DNA of 20,043 nt from Baffinella frigidus (taxonomy: Eukaryota > Cryptophyceae > Cryptomonadales > Baffinellaceae): NCBI GenBank assembly GCA_026770585.1, contig MU646397.1, positions 683,078-703,120 on the forward strand, written 5' to 3'. The first letter of the stretch is position 1; the number at the start of each line of letters is the position of its first letter. A program made the position numbers and the translations under genes. This document shows, piece by piece, positions 7,146-13,984 of this stretch. Under the pieces are notes generated by a model, which worked only from the letters and a program-made list of their open reading frames with translations, ran no database searches and was not told the DNA's origin.

Positions 7146-7197
7146 TGAGGCCGGCAACTTCCATTAAACTTCACAGGGCCAAACCAGTACGTTCCAG

Positions 7198-7346
7198 CCA
7201 CGCAGGGCTCTTCGGTGGGGTATACCAGGCCCGTTCTTGGAGCCATTGACCCGTTCTTGAAGCCGTTTGCTGCTGAAAATTGACTTTTGGATACCGTTTT
7301 CCCTTGAAAATTGACGTTTGAATACCCCCCCTAGAGCCCTTCGTGG
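7198..7346. mobile_element. Inverted-repeat element family A, copy 2
   Basis: 149 bp, the same length as copy 1 at 2407-2555, with CCACGCAGGGCTCTTCGG and AGAGCCCTTCGTGG ends and the same internal TTGACTTTTGGATACCG words. Same orientation as copy 1. Confidence 0.8.
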
Positions 7347-7392
7347 GTAGACATGCCCGATGCGTCGAGGTAGCGCGGTACGAATTCATGGG

Positions 7393-7537
7393 CGAGGCCA
7401 TGCAATTCAAACCGTGTTTTTGCTATCTTCGGGTGGATGTTATGCTATTTTAGAGCTACGTCGAAGCTAAGATGGCAAAATATGAGAAACTTCACCCTTA
7501 AGAGTGCATTAAAGGCGGTTTAAATTGCATGGCCTCG
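7393..7537. mobile_element. Inverted-repeat element with 22-bp termini
   Basis: CGAGGCCATGCAATTCAAACCG (7393-7414) is the complement, with one mismatch, of 7516-7537. The 145-bp element has no coding frame. Single copy in this window. Confidence 0.8.
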
Positions 7538-7539
7538 GA

Positions 7540-7857
7540 CACTAGTATGCTAAGGACATTCTTACCGAATGTTAAGGATATTCGAACCGCGGAAACGTTT
7601 TCTCTAGGCGGCTCCGCACCCGGAGGCGAAAAGGGCTACGTTTCGCGAAGACATAGATAGTGTCCTCGTGAAACCTTGCGTTTTTTAACCAAAAACGGCA
7701 AAATTTGGCGGAATTGACCGAACTTGTCGAAAAAGAGCCCAACTTGGAATCAAATTTTGAGGTCACGTCCGAAATGAAGTCACGAATTTCAAAGGACGTA
7801 GACCTATTCGTATCCGGGTGCTGCGGAGAAGGACTGTGACCTGGAGGCCAGACTCCA
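7540..7857. other. Unassigned sequence
   Basis: A 122-residue minus frame covers 7572-7940 without a recognisable domain. It overlaps the inverted element copy starting at 7858, so it is probably incidental. No splice-bounded exon stands out. Confidence 0.3.
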
Positions 7858-8035
7858 AGCAAGAGCCTAGGATTGAGCTGGTGAAACCAGGGCTTTCTAT
7901 CATTTGTACCACGGATCGGCCACTTTGGGAGAGAAATCACAGAACCCCGCCCCCCAATTCGCCAAAAGTCAAATATCCGAAATCGGATATCGTCTCCACA
8001 GGGAGCTCAGGCGCCTCTCGCGGCATCCACCAACC
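7858..8035 (+). mobile_element. Element family I, left inverted copy
   Basis: Contains GAGCCTAGGATTGAGCTGGT, a CGGATCGGCCACTTTGGGAG word, AGAAATCACAGAACCCCGCC and CCGAAATCGGA. The complement of each appears in the same order at about 8740-8937, so the two form inverted copies about 0.7 kb apart. Confidence 0.7.
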
Positions 8036-8175
8036 TTATCCGGGGAAACCCATTTTTCTTCCGTTTGATGGCAATGAAATTTACTACACAATTCGTTCTT
8101 ACTAGTAATATTAAATCATTCGTGTAGTAATTTTCATTGGAATCAAATGAAAGAAAAATAGGGTTCACCGGATAA
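8036..8175. mobile_element. Foldback element with 54-bp arms
   Basis: TTATCCGGGG...ACTACAC (8036-8089) pairs with GTGTAGTAA...CCGGATAA (8122-8175) over the full 54 bp with some mismatches. The loop is about 32 bp and AT-rich. It sits directly after family I sequence, as if inserted into it. Confidence 0.8.
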
Positions 8176-8181
8176 AACCCC

Positions 8182-8349
8182 CACGGCCCGCTCAAATCCA
8201 AAACTGTCCATCTAGTTCTTTAGGAAACCCGTAGGACCCTACCATAGGGAATTGCTAGGAACATATGGAATAGATGGATCCAATGTCGGAATCCGACATT
8301 TTCTGGTACAAATTCCCCAGCCTGGAATTGATGGTTTGAGCGGGCCGTG
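8182..8349. mobile_element. Inverted-repeat element, CACGGCCCGCTCAAATCCA ends
   Basis: CACGGCCCGCTCAAATCCA (8182-8200) pairs with TGGTTTGAGCGGGCCGTG (8332-8349). It contains the palindrome AATGTCGGAATCCGACATT at 8282-8300, followed by TTCTGGTACA. A related GGTCGGAATCCGACC and TTTCTGGTACA pair occurs at 10382-10420. Confidence 0.75.
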
Positions 8350-8409
8350 AGGGTTGGTAGGTGATTCTCAACTGAAATGCACCGTGGCGATGATTCCAGC
8401 GGGTCCCCT

Positions 8410-8511
8410 AGCTCTGTCTCTGACTATTTGGTCTCACCCATTTGGTGAGCCGTGCCGCAGACCCAGCGTGTCAACTTGAGACTAGTCGGTCAACCCGAGT
8501 GAGACAGAGCT
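8410..8511 (-). mobile_element. Family T element, short complete copy
   Basis: 102 bp bounded by AGCTCTGTCTC and the exact complement GAGACAGAGCT. It contains GACCCAGCGTGTCAACTTGAG and TCAACCCGAGTGAGACAG. It lacks the internal GTACAA/GTCAACTTT segment of the longer copies, so it looks like an internal deletion derivative. Confidence 0.8.
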
Positions 8512-8739
8512 GGGACTGGGTCAGGGGCCGATTTCGGAATGTTTGAGTCCTTTGGTTTGCAGAGCAGTGCAAGGCGTTCCACCAGCAACCCGAAACAGCT
8601 TCTTTCGGGTCTGGGAGCTTCGGATATTCATTCCACAGGACCCTACGGTTGGACATCCCTGGGGACCTAGGGTTTGCCAAGGGGGGTAACTTGGGGGAAT
8701 CCTGTTTTTCGAAAACTGGGGTTTATGCTGCTACGGGTT

Positions 8740-8937
8740 GTTGGTGGTTGGTCGGGCACGTCGAGCGAGAGGCTTGGGCAGGGCTCTTTGTGCAGACTGA
8801 ATCCGGTCCCGGATAGCCGAAATCGGACATCTATAGGGTGTGGGGGGGGTTCTGTGATTTCTCCCCCAAAGTGGCCGAATCGTGGTATTACTAATAGAAA
8901 GATTGTGTTTCGCCAGATCAACCCTGGGCTCTTTTGC
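8740..8937 (-). mobile_element. Element family I, right inverted copy
   Basis: Complement of the 7858-8035 unit: CCGAAATCGGACATC, GGTTCTGTGATTTCTCCCCC, AAAGTGGCCGAATCGTGG and CAACCCTGGGCTCTTTTGC. Together with the left copy it encloses three other small elements. The 94-residue + frame and 112-residue minus frame here are incidental. Confidence 0.7.
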
Positions 8938-9725
8938 GGCGGGGCGGAGCCAAGGTGAGCAAGCATTTCAGCGGACGGGCAATGAGAGCTGGAAACCACG
9001 GGCACGGTGGACCACTTCCAGCAAACTGGACTTTCCGCGAGGGTGAATGTTGCGCTGGCGCATCACACGCCCACCCTCGGTGGGACCGCTCGGTCGGTCG
9101 CCGCGGAAAGGCGCGGGGGTCTACTGCCGGAATACGGCTGGCGCACGAAGGACCTGGTCGCTGAGACGATGCGCGCTGCAGGTCGAAGGGTCCTCGGCGA
9201 GGACCCTTCGACCTGCAGTGCAGCCTCCGCCCACTCGTTGAGGCGCTGGCACGCCTCCGCACACCCGCGACCGAACGGATGTGGTCCCGCAGCCCGTGCC
9301 GGAGCCTCGCTTTCCTGCAAAAGGAGGCGCATTGATGATGTGCCCCTCCAGCAGTCCCAACGAGAAGCGTCTGCCCACTGAGACTCCGTGCTGGAGCAGG
9401 ACGAAGTCTGCACACGAAGTGCCGTGGGGAGGGTGGGGGTGAGAGAGGTGGTTGTTTGCACCTGCGATTCACCGTCGGCCTCTCGGTTGAAGAACACCCA
9501 ATTTTCAGTATACCGATCTTCCCCTTCCGCGTCCCCATCTTTGGCGGCAATGTTCTCGAAATCCCAATACGAGGTCCTCCCATTCGTGCGGCCGTCCGCG
9601 CTCTCCCCGCCAGCTTCTGGGCTTCGTCGTTTTCGGAGGAGGGGCATTTTGTGGGTAAAACCCTTTGTTCGCGGCGAAAATGGGGGAGCCTCAAAAGTCA
9701 ACATCAACGGGCACTGTTGACTTTT
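8938..9725. other. GC-rich block with overlapping open frames, unassigned
   Basis: Long open frames occur on both strands: minus 258 residues at 8918-9694, minus 225 residues at 9063-9740, plus 124 residues at 9007-9381. Their length partly reflects high GC content. On the minus strand one frame contains EACQRLNEWAEAALQ followed by CAG|GTCGAAGG, an exon-like end matching the style of the downstream coiled-coil exon at 13920 (EASALQ then CAG|GTGAAAGC). I cannot choose a frame or strand with confidence, and no known domain is visible. Confidence 0.3.
9176..9218. repeat. Perfect 20-bp-arm palindrome, 3-nt loop
   Basis: CTGCAGGTCGAAGGGTCCTC (9176-9195), then GGC, then its exact complement (9199-9218). 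The perfect arms suggest recent origin or active maintenance, since the surrounding repeats are degenerate. Confidence 0.95.
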
Positions 9726-9764
9726 GACAGATTTGACCATGATGGTTCATGGTCAAATCTGACA
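9726..9764. repeat. Short palindrome just before the first coiled-coil exon
   Basis: CAGATTTGACCATGA and its complement TCATGGTCAAATCTG lie around a short centre (about 9728-9761), preceded by GTCAACATCAACGGGCACTGTTGAC at 9697-9722, itself a small inverted repeat. They lie 50-110 bp upstream of the ATG at 9812. A promoter role is possible but not shown. Confidence 0.7.
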
Positions 9765-9811
9765 GAATTTCGAACTTCCAGATCTCCTCGGAGTCCTCGT
9801 CTTCTTTCGGG

Positions 9812-10315
9812 ATGAGCGTTGAGGAGCAGACGCGGACCCTTGCAGCCGAACTCCGGGAATGGCGTTCCGGGGGCGCCGCTAGTGCCGCTCCCGTCCCTGC
9901 TGCTGCTGCTGCTGCTGCCGACCAGGCAGAGCTCCGAGTGGCAAGCGCAGCGCGGGCTCCGCGCAACCAGGAGGCGACGGAACGGGACGCAGCCTCGCGT
10001 GCCGCCAGTTTTCCGAGCCGCACGCCCAGCATAGACGCGGATCAGCAGCGCTCGCTCCCCGCTCACGTAGCTTGGGGCGCGGCGAACGGCTGGGCGGCGT
10101 GTGTTTCCTGCGAGCGGCACCGCGAGGAGGCGCGGGCGCTGCGCGAGGAGCTGGGGCGCGCGCTGGAAGAGGCTGACGCGGCGGGCGGCGAGCGGGACGG
10201 GCTGCGCGGGCGGCTGGTGGAGTATCAGGAGTGGGAGAAAGAGCAGGACGCATGGGTCGAGGAAGAGGTCTTCGCCGAAGGGTTGTTGGATCACTCTCGA
10301 CTGACTGCAGTTTAA
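9812..10315 (+). CDS. First exon of a coiled-coil protein
   Basis: The open frame starts at ATG 9812 (MSVEEQTRTLAAELREWRSG) and runs to a stop at 10313-10315, 167 residues. The composition looks genuinely coding. An Ala/Arg/Ser-rich low-complexity stretch (residues about 20-80, with an eight-alanine run) is followed by a CxxC pair (AACVSCERH) and then a strong heptad-type coiled coil: EEARALREELGRALEEADAA, then GLRGRLVEYQEWEKEQDAW. The acidic-basic pattern matches the small exons downstream on the same strand. A donor is plausible at GAG|GTCTTC (10266/10267), in which case the last 16 codons are intron and the protein continues into later exons. The ATG at 9749 would add 21 residues encoded by palindromic DNA, so I prefer 9812. 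I recognise no family beyond coiled coil. A structural role is inference. Confidence 0.6.
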   Translation: MSVEEQTRTLAAELREWRSGGAASAAPVPAAAAAAADQAELRVASAARAPRNQEATERDAASRAASFPSRTPSIDADQQRSLPAHVAWGAANGWAACVSCERHREEARALREELGRALEEADAAGGERDGLRGRLVEYQEWEKEQDAWVEEEVFAEGLLDHSRLTAV

Positions 10316-10375
10316 GGGCTTTCCTGTCAAGAGTGGACCCTAGGATATACTTGTCAACTCAAGATCACGTTGCCC

Positions 10376-10500
10376 GGAAATCGGTCGGAATCCGACCGGT
10401 CGCAATGAATGATTTCTGGTACACCAAGGTCGAAAAAGTATTTGTAGTGGTACAACCTGTCAACTTTTATGATCCAGGATTATTCAGCGATTTAACCCCC
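10376..10500. other. Intronic element-like sequence
   Basis: Contains the palindrome CGGTCGGAATCCGACCG, TTTCTGGTACA, and GTGGTACAACCTGTCAACTTTT, words shared with several small elements in the window. No gene. Confidence 0.45.
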
Positions 10501-10513
10501 TAGTCAGCTCCAG

Positions 10514-10575
10514 GGTGGGTGTCTGATGTACCTTGTTATCAGTATATCATCTCTTGGCCGATATGGTTACGCGAG
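10514..10575 (+). repeat. GTACCTTGTTATC repeat, copy 1
   Basis: GGGTGGGTGTCTGATGTACC, then TTGTTATCAGTATATCATCTC and TTGGCCGATATG...ACGCGAG. The reverse-orientation counterpart is at 19168-19244, where an internal unit is duplicated. Confidence 0.7.
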
Positions 10576-10596
10576 GGTCGCAGCTGTCGAGGAAGC

Positions 10597-10746
10597 GTTT
10601 CTCCACCTCTGCCTCAAAGGCTGATTCGGGCCCACCGATTTCGCGAGCCCGGGCGCTTTTCCGCTCCAAACATCACAATTTTTGACCGGAGACCCAGCAT
10701 GTCAACTTGAGAATAGTCTCACAGTCAACCCGAGTGAGGTAGCGCT
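10597..10746 (-). mobile_element. Family T element, diverged long copy
   Basis: Starts CACCTCTGCCTCAAAGGCTG, passes CGAGCCCGGGC, then GACCCAGCATGTCAACTTGA and GTCAACCCGAGTGAGGTAGCGC. It is the only + C-rich-side copy with GAGGTAGCGC instead of GAGACAGAGC at the end. Confidence 0.65.
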
Positions 10747-10828
10747 AGGTTCGCGCTACCTGAAACCCCAAACCCCAAACCCAAATCCCGAAACCCTGAA
10801 ACCCGAAAACGCAACCCCAACACGCCAG

Positions 10829-10870
10829 GTCGCAAAGCGCGTAGCAGACGAGCGGGTGGCGCTCCTCGAG
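10829..10870 (+). CDS. Coiled-coil mini-exon (VAKRVADERVALLE)
   Basis: Exactly 42 nt between acceptor CACGCCAG and donor GAG|GTCACC. It encodes VAKRVADERVALLE, a charged heptad-like helix similar to the exon at 13920 (ERVADLEEARVEASALQ). The preceding DNA is C-rich telomere-like sequence ending CAACCCCAACACGCCAG, typical of an intron end. It keeps the frame (14 codons), so it could be included or skipped without frameshift. Function unknown beyond coiled coil. Confidence 0.5.
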
Positions 10871-11435
10871 GTCACCCCTCAACCCTAACCAAACCCTACA
10901 CCCTAAACCCTAAACCCTAAGCCCTGAACCTTGAACCCTAAACCCTAAACCCTGAATCCTAAACCCTAAACCCTAAACCCTAATCCCCAAACTTCAAACC
11001 CTAAACCCTAAACCCTAAACCCTAAACCCTAAACCCTAAACCCTAAACCCTAAACCCTAAACCCTGAACCCTGAACCCCATACTTCAAAACCTAAACCCT
11101 AAAACCTGACTCGTAGACCCCAGACTTCAAACCCTAAACACTAAACCCTAAACCCTGAAGCCTAAAACCCAAACTTCAAACCCTAAATCCTAAACCTTAA
11201 ACCCTAAATCCTGAACCCTAAACCCTAAACCCTAAACCCTGAACCCTAAACCCCAAACTTCAAACTCTTAACCCTAAACCTTCAACTCTGAACCATAAAC
11301 TCCCAAATTCAAACCCGAAACCCTAAACCCTAAACCCTAAACCCTAAACCTTAAACCCCAGGCCCTAAACCCCAAACCCTGATCCCTGAACCCCAACATC
11401 CATCAACCCCCAACTCTCAACCTGAAACCCTACCG
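10871..11435 (+). repeat. Long CCCTAAA array (intron-like)
   Basis: About 560 bp of mainly CCCTAAA with interspersed CCCTGAACC and CCCCAAACTTCAAA variants. The variant order repeats (CCCCAAACTTCAAACCCTAAA near 10985, 11075, 11125, 11165, 11250), giving a higher-order structure of roughly 40-95 bp. It follows the donor at 10871 and I read it as intron. Confidence 0.9.
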
Positions 11436-11471
11436 CCCTTGCAGGGCCTCAGCGCACAATCAAGGTCCAGG

Positions 11472-11631
11472 CCTTGGTCGGATAGCGAGGGGGCAAACGG
11501 ATCCTTTTGATCCGGGCACGAATTCAAAAATTGGCACCAGTCGTGTCCAGTTTGTACTGGGCTTCAGCTCCCAATGGAAGCTGAAGGCAATCCATTCCCG
11601 ACCCGTTTGCCCCCTCGCTATCCGAGCAAGG
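11472..11631. mobile_element. Inverted-repeat element, 28-bp termini
   Basis: CCTTGGTCGGATAGCGAGGG and GGCAAACGG (11472-11500) pair with 11603-11631 almost perfectly. An inner hairpin CTTCAGCT...AGCTGAAG lies at 11562-11586. It is 160 bp without coding capacity. Adjoining GGTCC(A)GG / CCGG sequences also pair outward. Confidence 0.8.
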
Positions 11632-11865
11632 TCCGGTATCCGGGCCTGAGTCGTGGCGAGAGTCTTCAAGCCCCTTCAAGTTGCTCCCTCATCGCTCGAG
11701 AGCGGACCCCCCAAAAATTGCAAATGTTAAGAATTCTTGGTGGGAATTGGAGCCGTGCTCACCGCTTTTCGGTAGGGCACGTGACCAACTCTCGTACAAA
11801 CCTAGACGTGCGTCTACAACAGATATTTTGATAGATAACTTGGCCAGCCTAGTGTGGAACCCAAA
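11632..11865. other. Unassigned sequence
   Basis: Unique sequence with a CACGTGACC word at 11778. The 85- and 63-residue + frames have no domain and no convincing splice borders. Confidence 0.35.
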
Positions 11866-12095
11866 ACCCTGAATCCTGCCCCCCAAACCCCCAAACCCCA
11901 AAACCCAGGCGGCGCGTGAAGACCCTGAACCCTGAACACTGAACCCTACCCCCAAAGCCCATCCCCCAAAACATGAACCCTATCCCTCCAACCCCTCACC
12001 CTCAACCCCAACCCCTAACACACCCTTACAACCCCTAAAACCCCCTAAACCCTAAACCCTAAACCCTAAACCCTAAACCCTGAACCCTAAATCAC
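11866..12095 (+). repeat. CCCAAACCC / CCCTAAA array with an exon scrap
   Basis: C-rich telomere-like DNA interrupted at 11909-11923 by GCGGCGCGTGAAGAC after CCCAG. That encodes AARED, the start of the mini-exon at 12468, and is immediately followed again by CCTGAACC. It is a fragmentary copy of that exon. Confidence 0.75.
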
Positions 12096-12099
12096 ACAC

Positions 12100-12466
12100 C
12101 GCAAAGACCACACGGCGCTCCAGCGAAACCGTAAGCGGTTATTGGAGCCTTAGCGATGTGGAAAAGCCCTTGACGAGGGGTCGTGAATCAGGCACGGGAG
12201 GCGGAAACGCATTCTGGATCTAAACACCTGTCCAGGCACCCGAACCCTAAGGGGTTATTCGTGCCTCAACGATCTGGAAAAGCCCTTGACGAGGGGCCGG
12301 GAATCAGGCGCGGGAGGCAGAAACACATTCTCAATCTAAACCCCTAACCAGGCACCCGAACCCTAAGGGGTTATTCGTGCCTCAACGATCTGGGAAAAAC
12401 CTTGACGAGGGGTCGGGAATCAGGCGCGGGAGGCAGAAACACATTCTGAATCTAAACCCCTAACCA
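12100..12466 (+). repeat. 116-bp tandem repeat, 3 units, with an exon fragment at its start
   Basis: 12100-12123 encodes RKDHTALQ, a diverged copy of the exon at 12468-12512. Then units start at about 12118, 12235 and 12351 with period 116-117. Each unit opens with a hairpin with a TAAG loop and contains GATCTGG(A)AAA...CCTTGACGAGGGG, then GAATCAGGC.CGGGAGGC and ACATTCT. Units 2 and 3 are nearly identical, unit 1 more diverged. The array is bracketed by copies of the same exon, consistent with an exon-plus-intron duplication. Confidence 0.8.
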
Positions 12467-12467
12467 G

Positions 12468-12512
12468 GCGGCGCGTGAAGACCACGCGGCGCTCCAGCGC
12501 CTCGGAGACCAG
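12468..12512 (+). CDS. Coiled-coil mini-exon (AAREDHAALQRLGDQ)
   Basis: 45 nt between acceptor CCTAACCAG and donor CAG|GTCCCT, encoding AAREDHAALQRLGDQ, a helix-forming charged peptide. Partial copies of this exon occur upstream at 11909-11923 and 12100-12123. 15 codons preserve frame. The intron before it is the third 116-bp unit, whose end supplies CTAAC and CAG. Confidence 0.5.
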
Positions 12513-12790
12513 GTCCCTAACCCCAAACCCTGAACTTCAAACCCTAAACCCTAAACTTCAAACTTCAAACCCTAAACCCCAAACCCCAAACCCTAAACCC
12601 TAAACCCTAAACCCTAAACCCTAAACCCTAAACCCTAACCCCTAAACCCCAAACCCTAACCCCTAAACCCCAAACCCTAAAGTCCAAACCCTAAACCCTA
12701 AACCCTAAACCCCAAACTCCAAACTCCAAACCCCAAACCCCAAACCCCGAACGCCAAACGCCAAACCCCAAACCCCGAACCCTTAACCTC
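12513..12790 (+). repeat. CCCTAAA/CCCCAAA array (intron-like)
   Basis: CCCTAAACTTCAAA, then CCCTAAA, CCCCTAA and CCCCAAACTCC subtypes in blocks, ending GAACGCCAAACGCCAAACC. Lies between donor 12513 and the next exon at 12798. Confidence 0.9.
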
Positions 12791-12797
12791 AAACAAG

Positions 12798-12857
12798 ATG
12801 GAAGAGAGGGGGGCGGGATTGGCAGAGCGGCACGAGGAGTTGGAGGAGGACGCCTGA
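12798..12857 (+). CDS. Coiled-coil exon repeat, copy 1 (LAERHEELEED)
   Basis: Encodes MEERGAGLAERHEELEEDA then TGA. It is the first of three near-identical modules (13056 and 13256). This one lacks the CAG acceptor of the others (AAACAAG instead) and ends in the same GACGCCTGA, so it may be a decayed copy. The peptide is a strongly charged coiled-coil heptad pattern. Confidence 0.45.
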   Translation: MEERGAGLAERHEELEEDA

Positions 12858-12894
12858 TCTTGTCTCACACAATGCATTTATTAATTGGTTTTAG

Positions 12895-12987
12895 AAAGTC
12901 AACTCCCCCACAGAATCGTCAACTTATTGTTTACTATTACTAACTAAAATATTAAGTTGACGGTTTTGTGGGGGAGGCATTTGACTT
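12895..12987. mobile_element. GTCAACT-type inverted-repeat element, short copy
   Basis: AAAGTCAACTCCCCCACAGA...GTCAACTTA pairs with TAAGTTGAC...TGTGGGGGAG..TTTGACTT. It is 93 bp with an AT-rich loop. It sits between exon copies 1 and 2 of the LAERREELEED module. Confidence 0.8.
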
Positions 12988-13055
12988 AAGGCTTTCGGGG
13001 GGAGTTGACTTAGGCGAAATGTTCTGGCTCAGAGTGAACTGGCCTTGGGGACCAG

Positions 13056-13115
13056 GTCGAGGACAGGGAGGCGCGATTGGCAGAGCGCCGCGAGGAGTTG
13101 GAGGAGGACGCCTGA
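13056..13115 (+). CDS. Coiled-coil exon repeat, copy 2 (EDREARLAERREELEED)
   Basis: After acceptor-like GACCAG, reads VEDREARLAERREELEEDA and stops at TGA (13113-13115). Nearly identical to copies at 12798 and 13256. Two of the three copies end GACGCCTGA while copy 3 reads on into GGAGCTGCGTGCAG|GT, so only copy 3 has an obvious donor. Confidence 0.5.
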   Translation, partial: VEDREARLAERREELEEDA

Positions 13116-13255
13116 AAACATGTGAAAATAAAAAAGTAATTTACTTTATAGGAAATATGGGGAAAGGAAAAGGTAGTTTCCTCTTAATCCTTTTAATCCA
13201 TTCTTTTCTGAGATGTGCGCAACGCTGCTCCTTACCAAACCCCAACCGCTATCAG

Positions 13256-13323
13256 GTGGAGGAGAGGGAGGCGCGATTGGCAGAGCGCCGGGAGGAGTTG
13301 GAGGAGGACGGAGCTGCGTGCAG
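13256..13323 (+). CDS. Coiled-coil exon repeat, copy 3, with donor
   Basis: Between acceptor CCGCTATCAG and donor TGCAG|GTCAGC, 68 nt encoding VEEREARLAERREELEEDGA then AC. The best-formed of the three modules, with both splice borders. The acceptor is preceded by CAAACCCCAACCGC, C-rich sequence serving as polypyrimidine tract. An inverted-repeat element starts 9 bp beyond the donor (13333). Confidence 0.55.
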
Positions 13324-13332
13324 GTCAGCCCC

Positions 13333-13515
13333 TACTGCAAAGCCACAGAGAAGTCTCAAAACGTACCGGACACTCTGGCGTGCGCTGATTTGGAGCCATT
13401 TTTTTCTCACAAGGCAATTTCTACCCCCATGATGTGACCAAAATTCGTCAAAAGGTAACCTACAATTTTAGAGCCGTGTCCAAGAATCTGAGAAGTCCCC
13501 TGTGGCTTTGCAGTA
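13333..13515. mobile_element. Inverted-repeat element in intron
   Basis: TACTGCAAAGCCACAG (13333-13348) is the exact complement of CTGTGGCTTTGCAGTA (13500-13515), with further imperfect pairing inward (GAGAAGTCTC versus CTGAGAAGTC). 183 bp, starts 9 bp after a donor site. Confidence 0.8.
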
Positions 13516-13659
13516 GCCCGAATATAGGGCTCATAACCTCTCAGAATTCTCGAACCGCGAACCGTGAACCCCGTGCATGCCACCCCCAAACTTCCCCTTC
13601 TTCTTTATTGCTTGTAGCTTTTTGAAAAGCGCTCAAATCAACTACTTAGTACCGCTTGC

Positions 13660-13860
13660 GCCGAACCCCAAACCCTGGACCCTGAACCCTGGACCCTGGA
13701 CCCTGGACCCTGTGCCCTGGACCCTGGACCCTGTACCCTGGGAGCGCGGTTGTCAACCCCAACCGCTTTGGACCCTGGACCAAGGGGTTGGGGTTGACCA
13801 CCGCGCTCCCAGGGTTCAGGGTCCAGGGCCCAGGGTCCAGGCTCCAGGGTCCAAAGTTGG
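13660..13860. repeat. Large palindrome built on a GGACCCTGGACC minisatellite
   Basis: CCCTGGGAGCGCGGTTGTCA...CCAACC (13736-13764) pairs with GGTTGGGGTTGACCACCGCG...CCAGGG (13786-13814). Outward, the left arm is (CCCTGGA)n and the right arm its inverted form (TCCAGGG)n, extending the pairing to roughly 70 bp per side. Frames on both strands here translate the minisatellite. Confidence 0.85.
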
Positions 13861-13919
13861 TGCCATTGCTGCGGCATACCGTGAACCGTGAACCGTGAAC
13901 CCTAGACCCTCAACCGCAG

Positions 13920-13971
13920 GGAGCGGGTGGCGGATCTGGAAGAGGCGCGTGTGGAGGCTTCCGCTCTCCAG
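13920..13971 (+). CDS. Coiled-coil mini-exon (ERVADLEEARVEASALQ)
   Basis: 52 nt between acceptor CAACCGCAG and donor CCAG|GTGAAAGC. The frame starting one base in reads ERVADLEEARVEASALQ. It resembles the exon at 10829 (KRVADERVALLE) and its 3' border resembles the minus-strand CAG|GTCGAAGG at 9213 complement. Preceded by CCGTGAACCGTGAACCCTAGACCC, a telomere-like intron end. Reading through without splicing gives a stop after VKASSPE. Confidence 0.5.
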
Positions 13972-13984
13972 GTGAAAGCTTCCT

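Noticed and set aside
8918-9740. 258- and 225-residue minus-strand proteins
   Set aside because: Overlapping open frames on both strands in GC-rich DNA, no domain, and a palindrome inside. I could not choose a frame.
9692-10330. Minus-strand frames opposite the first coiled-coil exon (113, 208 and 124 residues)
   Set aside because: Arg/Ala/Pro-rich shadows of a GC-rich coding exon. The + frame has the coherent heptad pattern.
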